Of a DNA stretch of 13,352 nt, positions 1-7,082 are shown piece after piece. The stretch comes from Thalassiosira profunda (lineage: Eukaryota; Bacillariophyta; Thalassiosirophyceae; Thalassiosirales; Thalassiosiraceae): contig JALLAP010000389.1 of assembly GCA_036939355.1 (NCBI GenBank), positions 1 to 13,352 on the forward strand. Reading direction: 5' to 3'. The notes below the pieces were generated by a model. The model was not told where the DNA came from. It saw only the letters and a program-made list of their open reading frames with translations, and did not search any database. Numbering within the stretch: the stretch's first letter is position 1; each line of letters starts with the position of its first letter. A program made the position numbers and the translations under genes.

Positions 1-142
1 AGGGGAAGTGGACGTCGACGCCGTCGATTGTGATGGTGGTGGGGGGCGTGCCGGCTTTCTGGGTTTTGACGTCCGACGGTGCACTCTTTTTGCCGGTGTA
101 GACATTTGGTTGCCGCTTCCGGCCGCCCGTCGCGTTCCACAT
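1..142 (-). CDS. N-terminus of a probable RTEL1/FANCJ-type (XPD-family) DNA helicase, cut by the window edge
   Basis: The frame opens at an ATG at 142-140 and runs 47 codons off the left edge. An in-frame TAG lies ten codons upstream, and no other ATG intervenes. The first 35 residues are basic and polar, then comes TITIDGVDVHFP. This matches the short strand motif that opens XPD-family iron-sulfur helicases such as RTEL1 and FANCJ, where an 'I.I.GV.V.FP' segment comes just before the Q-motif and Walker A. Those enzymes unwind D-loops, G-quadruplexes and R-loops in the nucleus. The Walker A, Fe-S cysteines and DEAH box lie outside the window, so the family call rests on one short motif and is tentative. 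The gene is divergent from the GST gene at 604, with 461 bases between the two start codons. Confidence 0.5.
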   Translation of the reverse strand, partial: MWNATGGRKRQPNVYTGKKSAPSDVKTQKAGTPPTTITIDGVDVHFP

Positions 143-285
143 CTCGCCAGCCACTATCAGGGATGCCCCCTAGCGCTTCATCCGCCCCCTTCTTAGGCAG
201 GGGCAGGGGTGTTGGGGGCGCGCCGCCACGTCGGAGCAACGGCGGCTGGAACGGCCAGTTTTGTGCAACCTCGCGACAACATCCG

Positions 286-307
286 CCGAGTCGAGTCCGA
301 GTCGAGT
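286..307. repeat. Perfect 11-base tandem repeat (CCGAGTCGAGT x2)
   Basis: Two exact copies of CCGAGTCGAGT lie end to end at 286-296 and 297-307. The segment CGAGTCGAGTCG at 298-309 is exactly the reverse complement of 477-488, which makes a 12-base inverted repeat with a 167-base spacer inside the divergent promoter region. It could be a pair of protein-binding sites or simple drift of a GAGTC motif. Confidence 0.8.
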
Positions 308-545
308 CGCAAATCTTTGCAAGTTGAAGCGGCACGGCACACCCCGCCGTTTTCCCGTGCCCCGCCCGCCCCGGCGCCCACATCTCGCGTTCGACGCAAT
401 AACCCAGCACATCAACAACGCCCGAGGAGCGAGCGGCGGCACCACCCCCGTTGCAACCGGTCCCTGGTAAGGTGGTCGACTCGACTCGAGCAGATACCGC
501 GGGCTGCGGCCGCAACAAGCTAGACGACCGACGGCTGTCCGCATA

Positions 546-553
546 ACACGTGT
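546..553. promoter_or_regulatory. G-box-like palindrome ACACGTGT upstream of the GST gene
   Basis: An 8-base palindrome with a CACGTG core lies about 50 bases before the GST start codon. CACGTG is the general target of bHLH and some bZIP factors in eukaryotes. A single copy of a 6-base core is expected often by chance, so the functional claim is weak. Confidence 0.3.
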
Positions 554-603
554 CATTGTCAAGTATCATCCGGAGGGCGTCCACTTGACGACACCGCAGC
601 ATA

Positions 604-1875
604 ATGAGATCCCCCGCCACCCCAATCCTCGCCTTCGTGGCCCAGTGGCAGGATCTGGAGAACGCCCTCGTCTCCTCCCGAACGCAGGATGCGCCGGTGG
701 TCATCGACTCGGCGCTCGATCCGTCCGAGCCCAACTATTCAACCTCCAAGCCCACGCTCTTCAGAGAAAGGCACGGGTGGTGCCCGTACAGCGAGCGGGC
801 GTGGCTGGCGCTGGAGGCTACCAACGTGGACTACGACACCATACGAATCGATAACACGGGACCGGGGCGGCGGCCGTCGTATTTTGGCGGGCAGACGCCG
901 CAGATGCGCTGGCCCGACGGCCGGGTGCAGGGAGAGTCGATGGATTTGGTGCAGGAGGTGGATGCCCGGTTCTCGGGCGCGCTGTACCCGGACTCGATCA
1001 AAAACGATGTGATCAACAAGGGCGAGAGGGCGTTTAAGAACACATTTCCGTCGAAGTCGAGGCCGTCCTCACGGGCTGCATTCCTATTCGATTGGAGCGG
1101 CGAGCCGCTGTGGAAATCGGACTTCGAGTCGGTACTGTCCAAAACAGACGAGCTTTTGGCGACGTCCGACGGCCCCTTCTTTTGCGGAGAGGCATTTACG
1201 GCCGCGGACATTGCGTGGGCGCCGTTTCTGGAGCGGTACTCGGCCCAGCTGCCATGCCTGCACGAGGGATTGAGTCCGAGAGATGCAACAAAGTATCCTC
1301 ATCTTAACGATTGGTACACTGCAATGGAAACCAAAGTGCCTGCATATGCCTGTCGTGTGCGAGGAAACCCCTCCTCGTGGAGAAAAGTACTCGCGATGGC
1401 TGGGTACGGCAATGCGGGAGTGCCACCTGCAGTTGTGGATCGAATGGCCGACCTGGGATTAGAAGAGGGCCGCCCACAGACTGAGGAAGAGCGGGCGAGA
1501 GATCAGTCGCTGTGGGATGAATACCGATCGACGCGGCCGCATTTAGCCAAAAGTCCCTCAGCCGAAGCAGGGAGAGTGCTGCTGAGCAATCGGGAAGCAA
1601 TCGTCACGGACGCACTGAAGCGGGCAGACTCGCTCGAAGATTCCGGACTGCCGCTGGACGAAAGAGGTCTGGACGAGGCAATGAGAGCACTGTCTGCGAT
1701 GCTCATCTACGGCCAGAACGGTGGGCATTACGACGAGTTGGAGGCTGCGTCAAAGGAGGCCCAGGAGGTGAATGGCGTTTTTGCAATGGCAAAATTCCTA
1801 GACCAACGCATGTGCGTGCCAAGAGACATGGGCGCCATGAGCGCCGACGCCATAAAGCGTTTGTCCGTGCTGTGA
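604..1875 (+). CDS. Glutathione S-transferase-like protein (CPYS active site) with a long C-terminal extension
   Basis: This is a single uninterrupted 423-residue frame starting at an ATG. Residues about 50-125 form a thioredoxin-fold GST N-terminal domain. It has a WCPYS motif with the likely catalytic Cys60, a TPQ segment (98-100) in the place of the usual cis-proline loop, and GES (110-112) in the glutathione-binding SNAIL/TRAIL position. Residues about 130-250 form an all-helical GST C-terminal domain, with the N-capping-like segment [20 protein letters not shown] at 193-212. A catalytic Cys followed by Pro suggests the omega/DHAR/CLIC-like group, which does thiol transfer or dehydroascorbate reduction rather than classic conjugation. 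Residues about 270-423 are an extra acidic, helical region that ordinary GSTs of 210-250 residues lack. No targeting peptide is clear, so a cytosolic location is inferred. Its 3' end is 25 bases from the 3' end of the convergent chorismate mutase gene. Confidence 0.85.
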   Translation: MRSPATPILAFVAQWQDLENALVSSRTQDAPVVIDSALDPSEPNYSTSKPTLFRERHGWCPYSERAWLALEATNVDYDTIRIDNTGPGRRPSYFGGQTPQMRWPDGRVQGESMDLVQEVDARFSGALYPDSIKNDVINKGERAFKNTFPSKSRPSSRAAFLFDWSGEPLWKSDFESVLSKTDELLATSDGPFFCGEAFTAADIAWAPFLERYSAQLPCLHEGLSPRDATKYPHLNDWYTAMETKVPAYACRVRGNPSSWRKVLAMAGYGNAGVPPAVVDRMADLGLEEGRPQTEEERARDQSLWDEYRSTRPHLAKSPSAEAGRVLLSNREAIVTDALKRADSLEDSGLPLDERGLDEAMRALSAMLIYGQNGGHYDELEAASKEAQEVNGVFAMAKFLDQRMCVPRDMGAMSADAIKRLSVL

Positions 1876-1900
1876 TCCAAGAAGTATTATGCTTTCATTA

Positions 1901-3224
1901 TCAGACTATATCTCTCGTCTCCAATTCCGTCACATCCACGCTCATTCGATCCGACTGATATTCCACCGGCGGCTCCCTCCCGCACCGCAAGAATAGGTAC
2001 GCCACTTCAATGTCCTTCGTCATCGGAATGATCAATTGCCGGTAGATGCTCTCGATGATTGCCGGATCGACCTTCCCCTTGATCGTCGAGTGATCGCTCT
2101 TCTTCACCGCCTCCACCGCCGCGACCACCGCCATTGCTGCTGCTGCCGCGATGATGGACGTGGTGTTGTCGTCGTCCTCGCCACCACGCACCGAGGGCAG
2201 GCTCGACATCAGCGGCTCCCGCCCGTACGTCGTCGCCTTCAGCCGCGCCCGGGTGAGCACCTGCTCCTCCACCTTGGCGTTCGTCAGCAGCGCCATGACC
2301 CCCTCCGCGTCGCCCGCGTCGACCAGCTTTTGGAATCCCGAGGGGTTGCTCCGGTACTTGCTCTCGGCCACGAACTTTCCAAAGTGGACCCGTTTGCTCA
2401 GCGCTTGCAATGCCGCAATGTCCGCGATGACCGCTGAGCCGTACTGTTCGTCGTCGCCCTTGGCTGATATGGCCGGCACCACCACGCTCAGGTACTTGTC
2501 GTAGAGAATTTTATTCCAGTTCAGTCCACTGATGGCGGGGTCGTTCGAGAGAAGGTTGGGATAGTCAAGCTCCGATAGTGAATTGGACCGTTTCGGCAGC
2601 CGCGAGGGAAAGAATGCATGTTCTTCTGGAGATTCGTAGCGTCGGACAATGCTGTGTAGTGCCTCCTGCGCAGTGTGTTGAAGCGAGCAAGCGTCAGTGA
2701 AGAGAATTAAATGAGTTCCATTCTTTTGTGTGGACTTCCCCCTGCTCCCCTTCCCCTCATTTCGGCACACAAGATGTGTCACCGCACCCTCATTTGCAAC
2801 TCACCGTGCCGGTCAACATGAAATCCAAAAACGACAGCTCCTCCTCCTCGCCGCCATTCGCCGCGACGCTCCCCGGCGGCGCTCCGAGCCCCGGAACCCC
2901 GCCCAATTCGTAACACACGTCGTTTTGTCGGAATTGCGCGCGTTCAATCAGCGCAAAAATAATCGTCTCCTCCTGTCGTATGAGCGTGGAGCGGATGTAG
3001 TCCAACGAAAGGAGGTCGCGGGTGGTGATGTTGTCCTCCTCGGCCTCGCCGTGGGCGACGCCGCGCGATTCGACCGCGGTGGTGGAGGATGTGCCGTCGA
3101 CAGAGGCGGTCGACGCGCGCAGGGAGGACCAGCGCGGCGACGACGGGGGTGGGGCGTAGGCGTCCCCGCTCATGCTGAGGGCGGCGAGGACGAGGCCGAG
3201 GGTTGTTCGCAGGAGGGGCGTCAT
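1901..3224 (-). CDS. Chorismate mutase, eukaryotic AroQ class, plastid-targeted (two exons)
   Basis: The coding exons are 3224-2805 and 2665-1901, which join in phase 0 to give 394 residues. The enzyme converts chorismate to prephenate, the first step of phenylalanine and tyrosine synthesis. Against yeast Aro7 the catalytic residues are all present: Arg78 (in [10 protein letters not shown]), Arg232 and Lys243 (in [14 protein letters not shown]), Asn269 and Glu273 (LTNAKVEE), Thr356 and Glu360 (MTKDIE). The join is confirmed because [10 protein letters not shown] plus [15 protein letters not shown] aligns with the family across the splice, including the allosteric Arg pair (148-149). Residues 1-22 are a signal peptide ending GDA-YAP, a variant of the ASAFAP plastid signal, followed by a Ser/Thr-rich transit stretch. 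The first ATG is at 3224; the frame opens three codons earlier only with GTG. It is longer than the 256-residue yeast enzyme because of the presequence, a loop near 108-128, and an Asp- and Ala-rich insertion near 295-335. The yeast regulatory Thr226 position appears to be Asp340 here. Confidence 0.93.
2666..2804 (-). other. Intron of the chorismate mutase gene (139 bases, phase 0)
   Basis: On the minus strand the donor is ACG|GTGAGT and the acceptor is GCGCAG|GAG. Reading through would stop four codons into the intron at TGA. Removing it restores the conserved helix that carries the allosteric Arg-Arg pair. Confidence 0.92.
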
Positions 3225-3361
3225 CGTCGGCACACTACAGCTTCCTCGCCGGCTGCGTCCTTTGTGCGTGATGTGAGCGTGCGTCGCGGCGCTCCCGGCT
3301 TGCTTGTTTGGCTATCAAAATCGAGTTCCACGGGGCAGTGGTGAAGAGAGATTTGAAGTGT

Positions 3362-3379
3362 CACCAGCACTCGCTGGTG
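3362..3379. repeat. Perfect inverted repeat, 7-base arms, 4-base loop
   Basis: CACCAGC (3362-3368) and GCTGGTG (3373-3379) are exact reverse complements around ACTC. The element lies about 140 bases upstream of the chorismate mutase start codon. It could form a hairpin in a 5' leader or bind a dimeric factor; its role is unknown. Confidence 0.6.
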
Positions 3380-3917
3380 TCGCAACAACTTCAAGTGGAG
3401 GAGCCAAACGCAAAGCATCAAACGCGGCGGCGGCGGCACATAGCCATGCCAAGTCGATAGAGAGGTGGGCGGGCAGGGGCGGTCGACCTGAGTCAAGTCA
3501 TTCTGACTGGACCTCGGCTCTTTCTTCCTCGAGCTCCATGCTGGTCGGATACGACTGCTCCGACTCCGAGATGCGACAATCAACCAGAAAGGGAAACTCT
3601 CAGAACCAGAGAGGCAAGCAAGAGGTTGTGTGTGGGTGCGATAACTGCTCGCAGGGCTAGTTTCGCTCGGCCCCAGCCCCTTCCGGGAAACTTCACCCAA
3701 GGGTGGGTGGGTGGGATCTTAAACTACTGCAAAACCAAGCCGCTGCATCGACCTACATGGATGGCCGGCAACTTCCAAAACGGAATGGCGGCCGTCGGAG
3801 GGCGGCGGGGGCTCAACCTCCAGCCGGCCCTGTCTCCGGCACCGTGACTCCGAGCCACTGGACTCTTGTCTGTCCATCGCCACAAGAAATTACAGTTTAC
3901 AGTGGACTGACAGTGGG

Positions 3918-3968
3918 GTCCTTTAGAAAGCGCCAAAGATATCGCGCGTCCTTTAGAGGATGGACGCG
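3918..3968. repeat. Direct repeat GTCCTTTAGA x2, overlapping an inverted repeat CGCGTCC/GGACGCG
   Basis: GTCCTTTAGA occurs at 3918-3927 and again at 3948-3957, exactly 30 bases apart. The second copy sits inside an inverted repeat with CGCGTCC at 3945-3951 and GGACGCG at 3962-3968. It also contains a nested TCCT-TTAG-AGGA hairpin at 3949-3960. The cluster lies about 200 bases upstream of the secreted-protein start codon, so it is a candidate regulatory element for that gene. Confidence 0.6.
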
Positions 3969-4170
3969 TGTCGTTATTTGTCTCACATCTTCTGTCTCGG
4001 TCGACGCCAGCCCCCTTCCCCCTCTTCGGCCGCCTCCTCGCGGGCGGCAATCAAGCTAAGGACTGCCGACACGGGCGCGTGTTGCGTTGAGTTGCTTTTG
4101 CTTTCGACCGGCTGCGCTCAAGACCATGAGTGTGCTCATAAATCCAAACAACACACCTACTCATTCAACA

Positions 4171-4827
4171 ATGAAAATCCGATCCGGTTCCCGTTTGTTG
4201 GCGGCCGCGTTGCTGGTTGCTTCGGCGTCGCCCGCGAGCGTTCTTCCGATTCGAATTTCCGTCGACCGCTGCCACGACACGCAATGGCGTGTGCCCGGCC
4301 ATCCGGTTCTTGAGGTTCGTTCCCTCCGGCCTCCGATTTTGGACCAAGCTGACTGCCGCGCGGGGTATTACACCTTCGAGACCGACGGGGGCGGGAACAT
4401 CACGAGGTTCGTTCGGATTGTCGAGGAGGGCCCCGGCGCGCCGGCGGTGCGGGGCATTTACGACAGTGTGGATTTCCTCGTGGTTTCCGACGACGTGCTG
4501 TTTTTCAATGGCAACCCGAGCAACTTGACGTTTGGTGGCGGTTACGGCACCCTCATCCAGGGGTCGAACATTCCGGCCAGCGATGCTGCCGCGAGCTACG
4601 ACACCGTGCCGGTGGAGGGGAGCGCCGTTGAACCGACCGAGTGGTTACTGGAGAATTTTCAGGATTCCGACGACTCGGCGGTCTGCCCGGAGCCCGGGGG
4701 CTCCAGCGGCGACGACAGCGGAGGAGATGGGTCGGAGCCGCCCGAGGGCTCGGCGGCCAGCCGCGTCGACGCGTTCCTTTGGAAAACGCTCGTCGCGTTG
4801 GTTCTGTGCGTCGCCATGACGGCATAG
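4171..4827 (+). CDS. Secreted, probably GPI-anchored protein of unknown function
   Basis: From the ATG at 4171 the protein has 218 residues. Residues 1-20 are a typical signal peptide: MKIRSGSR, then a Leu/Ala hydrophobic core, then small residues around ASASPAS. An upstream in-frame ATG at 4126 would add 15 polar residues and bury the signal less typically, so I prefer 4171. The central part (about 25-165) is beta-rich and glycine-rich. It has cysteines at 34, 62 and 172 and N-glycosylation sequons at Asn76 and Asn118. Residues 165-195 are a Ser/Gly/Asp/Glu-rich linker. The C-terminus is a short hydrophobic tail (about 200-216) ending MTA after a small-residue GSAAS segment. That is the layout of a GPI-attachment signal, although a single C-terminal membrane anchor is the alternative. 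I do not recognise a family. The 3' end faces the CXXC gene, 133 bases away. Confidence 0.7.
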   Translation: MKIRSGSRLLAAALLVASASPASVLPIRISVDRCHDTQWRVPGHPVLEVRSLRPPILDQADCRAGYYTFETDGGGNITRFVRIVEEGPGAPAVRGIYDSVDFLVVSDDVLFFNGNPSNLTFGGGYGTLIQGSNIPASDAAASYDTVPVEGSAVEPTEWLLENFQDSDDSAVCPEPGGSSGDDSGGDGSEPPEGSAASRVDAFLWKTLVALVLCVAMTA

Positions 4828-4945
4828 GCGGCGGCACAACGAAGAAGGACCCTCGCGCCTCGCGATCGTTGTGCGTATGACGTGCATAGGTTCATTATGA
4901 ATGGTAGCTCTATGCATCGTGCTTGAAGAAAACGCGGCTGCGTAC

Positions 4946-4962
4946 GATGCTATCATAGCATC
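4946..4962. repeat. 17-base perfect palindrome at a convergent gene junction
   Basis: GATGCTAT (4946-4953) and ATAGCATC (4955-4962) are exact reverse complements around a single base. The palindrome ends inside the TGA stop codon (4963-4961, minus strand) of the CXXC gene. It lies within the 133-base gap facing the secreted-protein gene. A role in 3'-end formation or factor binding is possible but unproven. Confidence 0.75.
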
Positions 4963-6946
4963 ATCTCTTCCAACCCTCCTGCAACTTTTGGAAGTAATCT
5001 CGCGCGGAAACCAACGAAGATACGTCCGGTACGTCAGACATATCCTCATTTTCCCGGGACTGGACATCCGCCAACAGTGTCAGCAGCTCATTCGACCTCT
5101 CCTCGAGGCGGTCCACCGCCCGCTTCGCCCTCTCGACGAACGCCGGCGGACGCGCCTCGCTCGCGTTGGCCTCCAGCAGGCGTTCCAGCCGATCCCGGCA
5201 CGCCACAATGTCCTGCATCTGGAACACGCCCATCGATTCCAGGCACTTGGCATCGGCCGCGGCCCGCTTTCCAAGCCCGTGGCGCCAATCCACCGTCGCC
5301 TCCACCTCCCCGCCGCCGAAGAGGGGCGCGAGCTGCCGCATTCCAGACCCGTACTCGGCCCAATTTCCTTCATAGAGAATGCCAAAGAGGAAATGGACCT
5401 TCCCGCCCGGATCGTACCGCGCGTGGATCGTGGGACGTGGCCCCTTCGTTCGCTGCGTCCGGACGTGGGACAGCGTGCTTCTCGCCGCAATCTCGTGCAG
5501 TTCCCCGGTGGCGTCGTCCGTCAGATCGTGCGCCACGTCGTCTTGGCCGGCGACGACGCCCCACCGGCCAACGGTGAACGAATGCAGGTAATCCTTGAGT
5601 ACGAAGGCCGCGAGCGACGTTTCGTCCTCCGGCCGGAGCGGTGCAAACACGCCGAGATCGATCAACTCTCCCGGCTTCAAATTGAGCTCGCCGTCGGAAC
5701 CATCATGCAGCGGTGTGCACGTGGCGAACACCCCGCACTGCCGTTGTTGCGCGCCTCCCCAATCCACCGCCCTCGTCCCAAACACGAATTTGTATCCCCG
5801 CGCGACGACGATCAGCCTCGGCAACCTCGTCCCGTCCGTTCCCTCGACCACCTCTTCCACCCGCGCATCGGGCGCCACCCACGTTTCCACGGGCGTGCTC
5901 TGATCGACGCTTCGAATGACGCTGTCCGGTCCTCTCCGGCGGTGGCTCCGCCGCTCGAAGGCGACGCCCCCGCCCCACGCCGCCCCGGCATCGACGATCT
6001 GCAGGGAGGGGAGGCCGTCGACGCCCGTGCCGTTGGCCATGGAACGTGCGTCCCCGTCGTACTGTACGAAGAAGACGGGCAGATCGTCCTCGCTCCCACC
6101 CGCGGGACGCAGGCAGGCCGCCACCTTGCCGAACAAAACCACCGTGGCACCGTTGGCAGTGGTGAACTCGTGGCTGTAGCCCTTCCCCACCAAAAAGTGA
6201 TCCGGATCTGACATGTGCCGCGACGAGCCCACGTGAACGAGAAACCGCGCCACCAAATCGACGGCCTCCTCCGCACTGGCGAATGCAATGCGATCGATCG
6301 CCGCGGCGAGGGAGCGAAACACGCCTCCGGATGGAGACGCGAGGCGCAGCCCGGCGAGCGACAGCGGGCGACTGGGTCCGAAGACGGGGGATGGGATTGT
6401 GGGATCGTCGAAGGCGAAACTCCAGCCGGGCGGAAAGCCCAGGGGGGCCGCGGGCCGGAGCTGGAGTTCGAGGGGAAGGCGGCCGCACGTCTGATAATGC
6501 ATTCCGCACAAACGCACGCACAATAAAGTAGAGCGCAGCAATTTCATGGTGAGCAAACTGGCCTCGCCGGCATCCTCCACTGCACAAACACACACAACAT
6601 TTGCAAAGATCGCTCTCACCTTGCGGAGGCACCGTCCCGTTTCGCCCTGCCCCTCCTTCCCCTCTGTAGTCTGCTCCGATTGAAAGACGCAAGGAAAGCA
6701 GTGCCCGCACCGCGGCGTCCGGCAGAGGAGGCAGCGCCCGCACGCCCCCTCCTCCCGCGGGGAGTTGGACTTCCTTTTCGTTTGCTGCTTTGCATCGTTT
6801 GATTCCGATGTGGATTCCGATGTGGTGTCGTTGCGGCCGCCATTGTGCCTTGCCGCCGCGTCGTGGGCAGCGCGCGGTCGCTTCCCCGGCCGTTTTGTAT
6901 TCGTTGCATCAACGTCCATCGTGCCTTTTGGTTGGCGGAGGGACAT
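4961..6946 (-). CDS. CXXC zinc finger protein with MBD-like segment and unassigned, possibly SET-like C-terminus (two exons)
   Basis: The exons are 6946-6620 and 6490-4961, joined in phase 0, giving 618 residues. Residues 1-65 are basic and disordered, with nuclear-signal-like clusters (KRPGKRPR, KQQTKRK). Residues 69-111 form a CXXC zinc finger with eight cysteines at 69, 72, 75, 80, 83, 86, 106 and 111. The last pair is CLRKTC, the family's C-x4-C ending, created only by the splice. CXXC fingers bind unmethylated CpG in chromatin proteins, but the KFGG motif usual for CpG contact is missing here. Residues about 125-180 (FPPGW ... LASPSGGVFRSL) resemble a methyl-CpG-binding or TAM-type domain. 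The remaining 430 residues are globular and unassigned. GVFATCTPL, LKPGELIDLGVFAPL and EVEATVDW are faintly like SET-domain strands, but no SET catalytic motif is visible. The role is probably chromatin reading in the nucleus. The start is the first ATG after an in-frame TGA six bases upstream. Confidence 0.85.
   Translation of the reverse strand: MSLRQPKGTMDVDATNTKRPGKRPRAAHDAAARHNGGRNDTTSESTSESNDAKQQTKRKSNSPREEGACGRCLLCRTPRCGHCFPCVFQSEQTTEGKEGQGETGRCLRKVRAIFANVVCVCAVEDAGEASLLTMKLLRSTLLCVRLCGMHYQTCGRLPLELQLRPAAPLGFPPGWSFAFDDPTIPSPVFGPSRPLSLAGLRLASPSGGVFRSLAAAIDRIAFASAEEAVDLVARFLVHVGSSRHMSDPDHFLVGKGYSHEFTTANGATVVLFGKVAACLRPAGGSEDDLPVFFVQYDGDARSMANGTGVDGLPSLQIVDAGAAWGGGVAFERRSHRRRGPDSVIRSVDQSTPVETWVAPDARVEEVVEGTDGTRLPRLIVVARGYKFVFGTRAVDWGGAQQRQCGVFATCTPLHDGSDGELNLKPGELIDLGVFAPLRPEDETSLAAFVLKDYLHSFTVGRWGVVAGQDDVAHDLTDDATGELHEIAARSTLSHVRTQRTKGPRPTIHARYDPGGKVHFLFGILYEGNWAEYGSGMRQLAPLFGGGEVEATVDWRHGLGKRAAADAKCLESMGVFQMQDIVACRDRLERLLEANASEARPPAFVERAKRAVDRLEERSNELLTLLADVQSRENEDMSDVPDVSSLVSARDYFQKLQEGWKR
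6491..6619 (-). other. Intron inside the CXXC zinc finger (129 bases, in-frame and stop-free)
   Basis: The donor is AAG|GTGAGA and the acceptor is TATCAG|ACG on the minus strand. Its length is a multiple of three and it has no in-frame stop, so a plain ORF scan reads through it. It was recognised because removal places Cys111 four residues after Cys106, as the CXXC fold requires. An alternative acceptor at 6580 (TGTGCAG) would give a 40-base intron but change the frame and lose the ending. Confidence 0.8.
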
Positions 6947-6953
6947 AATTCAG

Positions 6954-7082
6954 CTGATTGTGGCCTCGCGCCTGCCGTCAATTCCGGTTGCAGTTATCCC
7001 ACAGATCAGGCATAAAAATGAGAGAGATAAATAGTATCAACCAGCTCAACGCCAAAGAATGAAAGCGCGGCGCACTCCTCAC
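6954..7082 (-). other. Possible 5'-UTR intron of the CXXC gene
   Basis: On the minus strand a strong donor-like site, TTTGCAG|GTGAGG, has its GT at 7082-7081. An acceptor-like CAATCAG ends at 6954, seven bases before the CXXC start codon. The interval is 129 bases, the same size as the coding intron of this gene. An in-frame TGA between the acceptor and the ATG means any upstream exon would be non-coding. This rests on splice-site resemblance alone. Confidence 0.3.

Larger units (their letters stand above)
143..603. promoter_or_regulatory. Divergent intergenic region between the helicase-like and GST genes
   Basis: This 461-base gap holds the 5' flanks of two head-to-head genes and no convincing coding frame. 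Open frames here use non-ATG starts or are compositionally random. It holds a GAGTC-rich tandem repeat with an inverted partner and a palindromic ACACGTGT at 546-553, 50 bases before the GST start codon. Promoter function is inferred from position only; no TATA box is evident. Confidence 0.5.
3225..4170. promoter_or_regulatory. Divergent intergenic region between chorismate mutase and the secreted-protein gene
   Basis: These 946 bases separate two head-to-head start codons. Several frames stay open for 60-160 codons on both strands, but they are low-complexity, lack recognisable motifs and mostly lack an ATG, so I read the region as non-coding. It holds a perfect hairpin at 3362-3379, three ACAGT motifs at 3892-3914, and direct plus inverted repeats at 3918-3968. 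Promoters for both flanking genes are inferred from position. Confidence 0.45.

Noticed and set aside
170..562. 130-codon minus-strand frame upstream of the GST gene
   Set aside because: It is Arg-rich, motif-free text over repeat-containing intergenic DNA, with no sign of selection visible.
2108..2185. Possible extra intron in the chorismate mutase Ala/Asp-rich insertion
   Set aside because: GT and AG dinucleotides occur, but there is no strong donor and the frame stays open. Kept as coding, though RNA data could overturn this.
3221..4059. Several 100-160 codon frames on both strands between chorismate mutase and the secreted-protein gene
   Set aside because: They are low-complexity, mutually overlapping frames without motifs, expected in GC-rich non-coding DNA.
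4901..6211. 436-codon open frame on the plus strand across the CXXC gene
   Set aside because: It is the antisense shadow of a GC-rich coding exon. The minus strand carries a real CXXC finger and globular domains, while the plus frame is Arg/His/Pro-rich with no motif.
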